From contig CALJGU010000058.1 in NCBI GenBank assembly GCA_938075565.1, positions 1 through 57,793 of the forward strand: 57,793 nucleotides of DNA, given 5' to 3'. How positions within the stretch are numbered: the stretch's first letter is position 1; every line of letters starts with the position of its first letter. The position numbers and the translations under genes are program-made. Positions 25,495 to 33,314 of the stretch are shown here, one piece after another. The notes under the pieces are model-generated. The model searched no databases. It was not told the origin of the DNA and worked only from the letters and a program-made list of their open reading frames with translations. Source of the DNA: an uncultured Opitutales bacterium. GTDB lineage: Bacteria > Verrucomicrobiota > Verrucomicrobiia > Opitutales > UBA2995.

Positions 25495-26775
25495 ATGACC
25501 CCAAAAGTACTCGCAGTAATCATGGGTGGCGGACGCGGAACGCGACTCTATCCCCTTACAAAAGAACGGTGTAAACCGGCCGTTCCCTTAGCTGGAAAAT
25601 ATCGCTTGGTGGATATCCCTATCAGCAATTGCCTCAATTCCGGTCTCAATCGGATCTACGTCTTGACCCAGTTTAATACGGCCTCCTTGCATCGTCACAT
25701 TTCTGAGTCTTACAAATTCGACCCATTTGGTGGAGGTTTTGTGGATATTCTTGCTGCTCAACAAACCGAATCAGGCAATGACTGGTATCAGGGTACTGCG
25801 GATGCAGTGCGCCAGAACCTAGTGCATTTTGACGACTTTGATTTCGATTACCTCTTAATTCTTTCCGGTGACCAACTCTATCGCATGGAGTTTGATAAAT
25901 TAATCGCGGAGCACATCGAATCTGGTTCGGAAGTGACCATCGCTGCGAAAGCAATGCCTACAAGCCAGGTCGAGGGATTAGGCCTTATGCGAGTCGAGGA
26001 CGATCAAACCATTACCGAGTTTGTCGAAAAACCAACGGACCCTGAGATTATTGATGGGTTGGCAATCAGTGAATCCCTGCAGTCCAAAGTGGCGAGTGCG
26101 GGTGATGAAAAGCACTGTTTGGCATCCATGGGGATCTACCTATTTAGCCGCGATCTACTTTTTAAGTCTCTCGACAACGATATGGATGACTTTGGTAAAG
26201 AGATCATCCCCGGTCTTTTGGGAGAATCAAAACTCAGGAGTTACATCTTTGACGGATACTGGGAAGACATCGGAACTGTAGGAGCATTCTTTGATTCGAA
26301 CCTCTCCTTGGCGAGTGACTTGCCTCCTTTCAATTTCTTTGAAGCGAACTACCCGGTCTACACGCATGCTCGTTACTTACCTGCGTCCAAGGTCAATCGC
26401 TGCACTATCGATCACGCTATTGTAGCCGACGGTTGTATCATCCATGACGCTGACTTGAAAAACTGCTCCATTGGTGTCCGTTCCATTATTCGTGAAGGGA
26501 CCAAGCTGGAAAATGTCGTGATGATGGGTGGTGACTATTTTGAAACACCCGAGGAGATTGAAGAAAACAAAGCCAAAGGTATTCCTCCTCTTGGTGTAGG
26601 AGCCAATTGCAACATACGCGATGCGATCATCGACAAAAGCACTCGGATCGGAAACAACGTGACTTTATCTCCTGAAGGGAAGGCCGATAAGACTGAGGGA
26701 GATGGCTATTATGTGCGAGATGGAGTAATAACGGTCCTAAAAGGTGCAATTATTCCAGATGGGACTATAGTTTAG
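25495..26775 (+). CDS. glgC: glucose-1-phosphate adenylyltransferase
   Basis: GlgC makes ADP-glucose from ATP and glucose-1-phosphate, the committed step of glycogen synthesis. The 426-residue protein shows the nucleotide-binding start IMGGGRGTRLYPLTKERCKPAVPL, then YRLVDIPISNCLNSG, the ADP-glucose contacts GTADAVRQN and LSGDQLYRM, the GLMRVEDD and FVEKPTDPE segments, and a C-terminal left-handed beta-helix (about 310-426). It resembles plant and cyanobacterial enzymes in these motifs. A TTGACT at 25441 is a possible -35 element. A universal-stress-protein gene starts within a few bases of its stop. Confidence 0.94.
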   Translation: MTPKVLAVIMGGGRGTRLYPLTKERCKPAVPLAGKYRLVDIPISNCLNSGLNRIYVLTQFNTASLHRHISESYKFDPFGGGFVDILAAQQTESGNDWYQGTADAVRQNLVHFDDFDFDYLLILSGDQLYRMEFDKLIAEHIESGSEVTIAAKAMPTSQVEGLGLMRVEDDQTITEFVEKPTDPEIIDGLAISESLQSKVASAGDEKHCLASMGIYLFSRDLLFKSLDNDMDDFGKEIIPGLLGESKLRSYIFDGYWEDIGTVGAFFDSNLSLASDLPPFNFFEANYPVYTHARYLPASKVNRCTIDHAIVADGCIIHDADLKNCSIGVRSIIREGTKLENVVMMGGDYFETPEEIEENKAKGIPPLGVGANCNIRDAIIDKSTRIGNNVTLSPEGKADKTEGDGYYVRDGVITVLKGAIIPDGTIV

Positions 26776-26776
26776 T

Positions 26777-27623
26777 ATGAAAAAATACTTCTTTGTTCCG
26801 ATGGCTCAGCTCACAGTCAAATTTGCTGCCAATACGGATCATGGTTTTGAACCAATTGGAGGACGCTGAACTCGACGTCCTTTATGTGAGTGACCTTAGG
26901 CAGTACGAAGTTCCATTGATGGCAGACTTGGGTGGAAGCCTGGGCGTGCAGCCGTATCAAGCTATCATAACCCAATTGGAAGAAATCGAGGAGACCAAAG
27001 CGAATGCCCTGCTGGGAGCGGCAAAGGCGATTTTCACTGAAGCTGGCCAAGAGGATCGAATTAAAACTCACCATTCAACTGGTTTGCTCGTGGATAGCCT
27101 GCGTGAATTTGAGAGACCCTACGATTTAATCTTACTTGGGAAGCGCGGTCTTAATTCAGAGTACGCGCAGGAGCATATCGGCTCGACAGTTGAGCGTGTC
27201 GTTCGAGCTAGTAACAAACCTTGTTTGGTGACTTCTCGGGAGTTTCATCCCGTTTCTAAAGTAGCGCTGGCATATGACGGAGGAGAGAGCTGCTCAATGG
27301 CGTTGGAGTATATAAAGAGCTCTGGATTATTTAAGAACCTGGAAGTGCACATCATCACTGTTCCCGACGTAAAAGGGGAAGATTATGCGCTCAAGAATTT
27401 AAGGGAAGCTGAGGATACGCTTTCAGAAGTTGGGATAGCGCCCGTTTGCCAGATGTTACCCGGATTAACCGAGGACGCTATTTCCAGTTATGTCGTGGAG
27501 AGTGACATTTCTATGTTACTCATGGGTGCCTATGGGCACAGCCGGATTCGTCAGTTATTGATCGGTAGCACAACCACTGAGATGATCCGCCGGTGTCACA
27601 TCCCTTTGATGCTGTTCCGGTAA
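26777..27623 (+). CDS. tandem universal stress protein, 5' end damaged by two frameshifts
   Basis: Two UspA domains in one protein. The first nucleotide-binding loop is GKRGLNSEYAQEHIGST, the second GAYGHSRIRQLLIGSTT. The main frame is open only from 26793 (a TTG) and gives 276 residues with an untypical start. The proper start is split over three frames: ATG at 26777, then KILLCSDGSAHSQICCQYGS in a second frame, then LNQLEDAELDVLYVSDL in the third. One extra A in the A6 run (26780-26785) and one extra T in the T4 run (26845-26848) restore a continuous 282-residue UspA protein. The role of such proteins in stress survival is general. It abuts the lgt stop with no gap. Confidence 0.8.
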
Positions 27624-28451
27624 TTAGCGGTTGTCAGTCGCCGCGCGTTTACGGGCGAGCACTATAAATACAATCCCAACCACTAGCATCAGCACGGAGT
27701 AAAATACGCCTCTACTTAATCCCAAAATGAGGTCTGCGTCAGGTTCACGGAACTGCTCGCCGAAGATGCGTAAGACGGCATAGAGAGTAAAGAACTCACC
27801 GCTAAGCTGCCCAGGCGCGAGCGTCGTGACCTTTGATTTCCAAAATCTCCACTGAAGAAAAACCAGCACCACTAGTCCTTCCAATAGGGCTTCGTATAAT
27901 TGGCTTGGGTGGCGAGGAATTCCATAAGGTACTGCATCTTTAAAAACGACTGCCCATTTAACGAGGGATTCAGTTCCCCACAGCTCACCGTTTATGAAGT
28001 TGGCGATTCGTCCAAATAAAACTCCAGTGGGCCCTAAGGTGACGATGATGTCTGCTACCTTCCAGAAGGCCTGCTTGTAATGAAATGCTATGTAGGCAAC
28101 CGCGGCCGTCAGGCCAACGATGCCTCCGTGGCTGGCCATGCCTCCTTTCCAGACGTAGAAAAATTGGATAGGGGACCGGAGCAATGTTTCGAGATCGTAC
28201 AGAAGCATGTAGCCCAATCGCCCACCTGCCATGACACCTAAGATGAGGATCAGAAGAACATTCTGCTGTTGGTCTTTATTGAAAGGGGACTTTTGCTTCT
28301 TGAAGTAGATCGACAGAAGCCAGGCTGCTGTAACAAACCCCAGAACGTAGGCGAAGCCGTACCAGCGGATACCAGAGTTTTCTGAAAACTGGATGATAAA
28401 TGGACTCAGATCGTGAAGCCAATAATCCTTACCTTCGTAACTAGCAGTCAT
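27624..28451 (-). CDS. lgt: prolipoprotein diacylglyceryl transferase
   Basis: Lgt attaches diacylglycerol from phosphatidylglycerol to the lipobox cysteine of prolipoproteins at the inner membrane. The 275-residue protein has about seven membrane helices and both family signatures: HGG in WKGGMASHGGIVG and the Lgt motif GRIANFINGELWG, with the nearby RHPSQLYEALLEG. It follows the CNNM/CBS gene by 9 bp on the same strand, so they share a transcript. Its stop codon directly adjoins that of the convergent universal stress protein gene, with no room for a terminator. Confidence 0.95.
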   Translation of the reverse strand: MTASYEGKDYWLHDLSPFIIQFSENSGIRWYGFAYVLGFVTAAWLLSIYFKKQKSPFNKDQQQNVLLILILGVMAGGRLGYMLLYDLETLLRSPIQFFYVWKGGMASHGGIVGLTAAVAYIAFHYKQAFWKVADIIVTLGPTGVLFGRIANFINGELWGTESLVKWAVVFKDAVPYGIPRHPSQLYEALLEGLVVLVFLQWRFWKSKVTTLAPGQLSGEFFTLYAVLRIFGEQFREPDADLILGLSRGVFYSVLMLVVGIVFIVLARKRAATDNR

Positions 28452-28460
28452 GCGGGATAA

Positions 28461-29546
28461 TCAGGGGGTCTTCTCCGGGGAGTCGGCGGAAGGGGTGGTT
28501 TTTAAACGGTTTTGTTCATTGATCCGCTTCTGAGCTTCCTTGGCTCTGGCGAGCTCACGCATGTCCACCGCTACATCGTCTTTTTCAAATATCTCCCGAC
28601 CGAGTATGTGTTCTATTATATCCTCCATCGTTACCACGCCGGTCACTGATCCAAATTCGTCCACCACAATGGCCATCTGTTGTTGCTTGGCGAGGAAGCT
28701 CTGGAGCGTGTCAGCGCCATTGGCTGTCTCCGGAACAAAGAGTGCCGTTTCCAAGATCTCGGTTAGCTTGGTATCGTGACCGTCATCAGCTATTATTTTG
28801 AGGAGGTCTCTGCGACGAACAAAGCCGACGACGTTATCGATGGTCTCATTATAAACGGGGATTCGGGCAAACGGGATGTTGTTTGTCTCTTTGAACACCT
28901 CACCAATGGTTTGATTGTCTTCGAGTGCAAACACCACCGTCCGCGGGGTCATGATGTCGTCGATGGCCACGTCATCCAAGGTGAGCGCATTGGCGATGAA
29001 GCTCGCTTCAGTACTCCGCAGTTTACCTTCCTTGGCTCCTTTCTCCGCCAGTAATTTGATTTCTTCCTCGGCTTCTTCGCTGGAAGTTTCCTGTTCTTTA
29101 ACCAGTAGGCGAACAAAGCCGCGGGTAAAATAAGTAACCGGTTTCATCGACCAGCGAATCAACCACAGCGGGTAGACTGCAGCCGGCTGAATATAGACTC
29201 GGTAGGCCATCCCCACATTCTTGGGAATGATTTCCGAGAATATCAGAATCAGGAAGGTCATCGCTCCTGCAACGGCCCCTGCGGAAATAGATTGAAGGAC
29301 CTCAGCTGCGAGGGTTCCAACCATCGATGCCCCTGCGGTGTTCGCGATGGTGTTCAGCGTTAAGATAGCCGAGAGGGTATCGTCGATTTCATCTATGATT
29401 GCTCTGAAAATCTTACCTTTCTTACTAGACCTCTTGTGCATCGCCTCGACTTCGGCCGAGGTGGTGCTGAGGACCATAGCTTCGAGAACGGAGCAGAATG
29501 CAGAGATTCCGATGGTCAGTAATACTGCTACAACAAAGGCTGTCAT
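28461..29546 (-). CDS. CNNM-domain/CBS-pair membrane protein (hemolysin C/CorC-like family)
   Basis: A 361-residue protein with an N-terminal DUF21/CNNM membrane domain of about four helices (AEVEAMHKRSSKKGKIFRAI; LTLNTIANTAGASMVG; FSEIIPKNVGMAYR), then a CBS pair (about 195-320) with DIMTPRTVVFALEDN and VVDEFGSVTGVVTMEDIIEHI. The family includes Mg2+ and Co2+ transport-related CorB/CorC and the so-called hemolysin proteins. The C-terminal CorC_HlyC domain is missing; a short charged tail replaces it. First gene of an operon with lgt. The ATG overlaps the stop of an 80-codon frame upstream (ATGA) that I do not regard as a proven gene. Confidence 0.9.
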   Translation of the reverse strand: MTAFVVAVLLTIGISAFCSVLEAMVLSTTSAEVEAMHKRSSKKGKIFRAIIDEIDDTLSAILTLNTIANTAGASMVGTLAAEVLQSISAGAVAGAMTFLILIFSEIIPKNVGMAYRVYIQPAAVYPLWLIRWSMKPVTYFTRGFVRLLVKEQETSSEEAEEEIKLLAEKGAKEGKLRSTEASFIANALTLDDVAIDDIMTPRTVVFALEDNQTIGEVFKETNNIPFARIPVYNETIDNVVGFVRRRDLLKIIADDGHDTKLTEILETALFVPETANGADTLQSFLAKQQQMAIVVDEFGSVTGVVTMEDIIEHILGREIFEKDDVAVDMRELARAKEAQKRINEQNRLKTTPSADSPEKTP

Positions 29547-29918
29547 GTCAGAGGAGACCCACTCTTGAAGGTTGTAGAAATGGAGTTGGGAACTCGCATT
29601 GGGGAATGCATTCTGTGTGGCTCGATCGTATTACCGAGGAGGCTTCTCGGGAAAGGGTCGTCGGAATCAGATTTTTTGTGAAGGGTCTTCGCTTCGGGAA
29701 TGTCCATGGGTTTCATTTCCCGATTCTGGAATTGATCAGGCGAAGGATTGGCCAGTTGCAGGCTAAAACTTTTCTCATTAGGCAACCCACAGTAGGGAAG
29801 TGATCACGATTTTCAAGAGTAGCTTTGCATCGGATAATACGGCTCATGTGAAATTTATTGGGCTCATGCTAACTTCGTTCTTTTGACTTTTGGATTTGCT
29901 GCTTAAGGTGCGCCTTTT
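29547..29918. other. 372-bp divergent intergenic region, no confident gene
   Basis: The region lies between the CNNM gene (minus) and gcvT (plus). A minus-strand frame of 80 codons (29543-29785) overlaps the CNNM start as ATGA but its composition is unlike a known protein. A plus-strand frame covers much of the same DNA. A TTGACT at 29883-29888, 36 bp before the gcvT ATG, could be a -35 element and would place the transcript start near the ATG. No glycine riboswitch pattern is recognised. Confidence 0.5.
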
Positions 29919-31019
29919 ATGACCGACGAAGCCTTACAAAAGACCTCACTTCACGCCTTCCATGTTGAGCAGGGAGCTCGTATGGTTCCCTTTGGTGGCT
30001 GGGATATGCCGGTTCAATACAGTGGCATTCTTGCTGAGCACCTTGCGGTGCGAAATGAAGCCGGACTCTTTGATGTCAGTCACATGGGCGAGGCGACCGT
30101 CAAAGGACCCCAAGCGCTAGACTACCTTGATTATCTGGTGACCAACGATGTCAGCAAGATGACCCCGGGGCGTGTTCTCTACACACCTATGTGTTATGAG
30201 TCTGGAACGGTGGTGGATGATCTCCTCATCTATTGTAAGTCCGACACAGACTTCCTGCTTTGCATCAACGCGGGAAATACAGAGAAGGACATCGCATGGA
30301 TGTTGGAGCAATCGGCACCTTTCGATTGTGAGGTGAAAAACGTGTCTGCCGATTATTGCCAGTTAGCCATTCAGGGTCCTAAAGCTAAAGCTGTTTTGCA
30401 GAGCTTGGTCGAAACGAACCTGGCTGAGATCAAGTACTACCATTTTGAAGAAGGATCCATCTGCGGTGGCCCCGCTATTTTGAGCCGCACCGGTTACACC
30501 GGTGAAGCTGGATTCGAAGTCTATGCGGCGTGGGATCAAGGTTCAGTTATCGCTCAAGCCATACTCGATGCTGGTGAGCCCTTGGGGCTAGTGCCGGTTG
30601 GATTAGGTGCCAGGGATAGTCTCAGACTTGAAGCTGGGTTTCCTCTCTATGGTCACGAGATCAGTGATACCGCCACACCGTACGAAGGAGGTATTGGATG
30701 GACCGTGAAAATGAAAAAGTCTTCTAACTTTATAGGTAAGGATGCGCTGGCCAAACAGAAGGCGGATGGCATTCCCCGTCGTACGATTTTCTTTGTCTTG
30801 AATGATCGTCGCATCGCTCGTGCTGGGGCTCAGGTCTTTGCTGGCGACACGCTCATAGGCGAAGTCGTTTCTGGTACCCAATCGCCTGTTATCAACCAAC
30901 CGATTGGTTCTGCCTTAATTAAAACAGAATTTGTCTCGTCAGAGAATTTGGAAGTCGATTTAAGAGGAAAACGTTATGGCTTAACGGCTGTGAAAACTCC
31001 TATCCACAAAAACATCTAA
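29919..31019 (+). CDS. gcvT: aminomethyltransferase, T protein of the glycine cleavage system
   Basis: GcvT takes the aminomethyl group from the H protein lipoate, passes the carbon to tetrahydrofolate and frees ammonia. The 366-residue protein matches the family from end to end: HVEQGARMVPFGGWDMPVQY, GLFDVSHMGEA, LSRTGYTGEAGFE, and GLGARDSLRLEAGFPLYG followed by GGIGWTVKM. The C-terminal barrel contains RRTIFFVLNDRRIARAG and EVVSGTQSPVIN. gcvH follows after 20 bp. The P protein genes, which normally complete the system, are not in this window. Confidence 0.95.
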   Translation: MTDEALQKTSLHAFHVEQGARMVPFGGWDMPVQYSGILAEHLAVRNEAGLFDVSHMGEATVKGPQALDYLDYLVTNDVSKMTPGRVLYTPMCYESGTVVDDLLIYCKSDTDFLLCINAGNTEKDIAWMLEQSAPFDCEVKNVSADYCQLAIQGPKAKAVLQSLVETNLAEIKYYHFEEGSICGGPAILSRTGYTGEAGFEVYAAWDQGSVIAQAILDAGEPLGLVPVGLGARDSLRLEAGFPLYGHEISDTATPYEGGIGWTVKMKKSSNFIGKDALAKQKADGIPRRTIFFVLNDRRIARAGAQVFAGDTLIGEVVSGTQSPVINQPIGSALIKTEFVSSENLEVDLRGKRYGLTAVKTPIHKNI

Positions 31020-31039
31020 AACATCCGCCTTCACATTCC

Positions 31040-31426
31040 ATGAGTAATATCCCCGCTGATCTCAAATACACCAAAGACCATGAATGGCTAAAGTTAGTCG
31101 ACGAAGACACTGTGCTCCTTGGCATTACTGATTATGCTCAAACCAGTTTGGGCGACGTGACATTTGTAGAACTACCTGAGGAGGGAGACAGCTTTTCTAA
31201 AGGCGAGAGTTTCAGTGTGGTGGAGTCGGTTAAAGCGGCCTCTGATATTTACCTTCCCGTGGACGGTGAGGTTTTGGAAGTGAACACGCCGTTGGAAGAT
31301 TCGCCTGAGCTCATCAATCAGGATCCTTATGGAGATGGTTGGCTGGCTAAGTTCAAAGTGACCGATGCTTCGGGCCTGACGGATTTGTTGAGTGCCGAAG
31401 ATTACACGCCACTGACAGCAGAGTAG
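31040..31426 (+). CDS. gcvH: glycine cleavage system H protein
   Basis: A 128-residue lipoyl carrier that shuttles the aminomethyl group between the P, T and L proteins. It starts with the typical PADLKYTKDHEWLKL and carries the lipoylation site Lys65 in VVESVKAASDIY. The C-terminal ELINQDPYGDGWLAKFK is also typical. It is cotranscribed with gcvT. The next gene downstream is on the opposite strand; I see no strong terminator in the 52-bp gap. Confidence 0.95.
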   Translation: MSNIPADLKYTKDHEWLKLVDEDTVLLGITDYAQTSLGDVTFVELPEEGDSFSKGESFSVVESVKAASDIYLPVDGEVLEVNTPLEDSPELINQDPYGDGWLAKFKVTDASGLTDLLSAEDYTPLTAE

Positions 31427-31478
31427 CGAACTACCGCTCACCTTTTGCCGTCATTGTATTGTTCGGCTCTTGCCGATC

Positions 31479-32561
31479 CTACTCCTTAAAAGAAGGCAAC
31501 ACGTCCTCCTCAAAATAGGGTTCCTGGTTAACCCAAAACATATATTGGACCTTCAAGAAGTCATTTGCGAAGGCGTGGAGTAAGGGGACGATATTCTTAC
31601 GATTGGCTTTCACTAAATCGGCTGCCTTGGGTTGTTCTGAGCCTGCAGGAAAATCAGCACCCGTTTGGCCAATGTAGTTACCATCTTGAATGGCAATTCC
31701 CAGTGGCGCGGTGAACTCGTTTTCATGCATCATGGCCAGAGCGTGGTTCAATTGCCCTTTTCTTCGGACCATTAAGTCAGGCGCTCCTAATCCTACGCCG
31801 ATGGATTCGCCATACTCATAAATGGATCGCAAGTAACCTTCATCTTCCCAGGGCAGCCATTCGCCGGGCATGAAATTGGCATACTGTAATTTTGCCGATC
31901 TAGGGAACGCCTTTTTCAGTGCCAGCATGTTTTGCTTTACAGATTCTGCATAAACCGCCGGCGTAAAAGAGGGATCCTGCTCATTGCTCACTCCCACTGC
32001 GGTTTCCTGAAGATTGATACCTTCGATCTTCCCGTCAAAATCCTTGCCCAAGGCTTCGAGGAGTGATGCGAAGCGTTTCCGAACATTTCCATTCCATCGC
32101 TTTGCCGTCCAACCTTCCTCTACTCCGTCATCATTCTTCTGAGGAATCGAACCACCATCATAATCCGGCGCATTCAAATAGCCAGGGACTCCCCGGTATC
32201 GAATGTCAAAGGTCGCATCCTGCAGCTGAATAAATAGTTTCTTACCCTTCGATTTCAAATACTCGTAGTCTTCTTGGATAATGGAGAAATCATAATTGTC
32301 TTTTGAAGACTCCAATTGTGCCCAAGCGTACATGATCTGAGCACCGCTAAACCGTGAGTGGTCCAAAAGAGGATGCTCGCGGACAGCCTCCCTGTCCCGA
32401 GTGAAATAGACGAAGTGCTTTATGTTATCAGCCTCTATCGGCGCAGTAGCACCTTCGTACGCTTTATAGGCGTTTGCATACTTATTGCCAGGATTGTTCC
32501 AATCGGCCGCAAAGCTCGAACTGCCGAGAATGATGAGAGATATAGCGAGGAGTTTGTTCAT
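31479..32561 (-). CDS. secreted glycoside-hydrolase-like TIM-barrel protein
   Basis: A 360-residue protein with a clear signal peptide (MNKLLAISLIILGSSSFAADW). The mature part looks like a single beta/alpha barrel: IMYAWAQLESSKDNYDFS followed by YLKSKGKKLFIQLQD is the start pattern of GH42/GH35-type barrels, and KIEGINLQETAV places an acidic residue where the acid/base of clan A glycosidases lies. I cannot assign a GH family or confirm a second catalytic acid, so polysaccharide hydrolysis is inference. It stands alone, divergent from yajC. A 7-bp inverted repeat (TATTGGG...CCCAATA, 32582-32606) lies 20 bp upstream of its start and could be an operator. Confidence 0.7.
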   Translation of the reverse strand: MNKLLAISLIILGSSSFAADWNNPGNKYANAYKAYEGATAPIEADNIKHFVYFTRDREAVREHPLLDHSRFSGAQIMYAWAQLESSKDNYDFSIIQEDYEYLKSKGKKLFIQLQDATFDIRYRGVPGYLNAPDYDGGSIPQKNDDGVEEGWTAKRWNGNVRKRFASLLEALGKDFDGKIEGINLQETAVGVSNEQDPSFTPAVYAESVKQNMLALKKAFPRSAKLQYANFMPGEWLPWEDEGYLRSIYEYGESIGVGLGAPDLMVRRKGQLNHALAMMHENEFTAPLGIAIQDGNYIGQTGADFPAGSEQPKAADLVKANRKNIVPLLHAFANDFLKVQYMFWVNQEPYFEEDVLPSFKE

Positions 32562-32954
32562 ATAGGGAAAGTGGGTGCAGGTATTGGGATTTATTTTAGC
32601 CCAATAACACTTATCGATGGGGGATTGTGAAGCCTCATCTCGGGTGTCATTGGATTTAGGTATAGTATCATCCTTCCGGGTCGAGTTCCGGAATTCTTGA
32701 CCTCTCTCAACAGATTTTTTTCGAGTAAATGTAGCTGATTTAGGAGAATATCCGGAAAAGGAAGCAACATCGGTGGAGCAAGGCCGCGATTTGGCGATTT
32801 TTAAGGGGGCGAAAGCGGTCTATTTTATCCCATTTTATGTGCTTCTGGCGGCCATTTCGGGATTTTGTAGGTGTTGTAAAATCAACGGGTTAATGACTTG
32901 CCTTTCTAAAAACACTTTTCTTGAGTGGTGCGCTTCAATTTTACGTATTCAATT
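32562..32954. other. 393-bp divergent intergenic region
   Basis: This holds the control regions of the secreted barrel protein (minus) and yajC (plus). Visible items are the TATTGGG/CCCAATA inverted repeat at 32582-32606 and an imperfect hairpin around GGTCGAGTTCC at about 32678-32702. A plus-strand frame from 32773 runs into yajC in another frame and is not convincing. No tRNA or riboswitch is recognised. Confidence 0.5.
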
Positions 32955-33281
32955 ATGGAGACAGCGCTTAACAATTTTTCTTTTACACACTTTGCCCAGG
33001 CCGCCGGTGGGCCAGGAATGGAAATGATTTTCATGTGGTTTCTCATCTTGGGGGCGATGTGGTTTTTCCTAGTAGCTCCTCAGCGTAAGAAACAAAAACA
33101 ACATGCGAAATTGATCGAAGAACTGGCAACTGGAGATGAGGTCGTAACTTCCTCTGGAATTTACGGAACCATCACTAATGTGAAAGATGATCGTTTCGTC
33201 GTACGGATCGCTGAAAGCACTAAAGTTGAGATCCAGAAAAGTTTTGTTCAGGGCAAGGTCGACTCTGAAACTTCTAAGTAG
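32955..33281 (+). CDS. yajC: preprotein translocase subunit YajC
   Basis: A 108-residue accessory protein of the Sec translocon, which forms a complex with SecDF. It has one membrane helix (MIFMWFLILGAMWFFLVAP, about 23-42), the conserved APQRKKQKQH, then LATGDEVVTSSGIYGTI, and a short C-terminal tail. The ATG at 32955 is chosen; an upstream in-frame start would add ten residues of no family similarity. The leader has no Shine-Dalgarno sequence and ends AATTATG. secDF follows 33 bp downstream. Confidence 0.95.
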   Translation: METALNNFSFTHFAQAAGGPGMEMIFMWFLILGAMWFFLVAPQRKKQKQHAKLIEELATGDEVVTSSGIYGTITNVKDDRFVVRIAESTKVEIQKSFVQGKVDSETSK

Positions 33282-33314
33282 CCCTATTTAACTAAACCTT
33301 TTTTTTCGGTAACT

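Noticed and set aside
29800-29918. Glycine riboswitch before gcvT
   Set aside because: The region is short and lacks a recognisable glycine aptamer pattern. The gcvT start has a possible -35 element only 36 bp upstream, leaving no room for a long leader.
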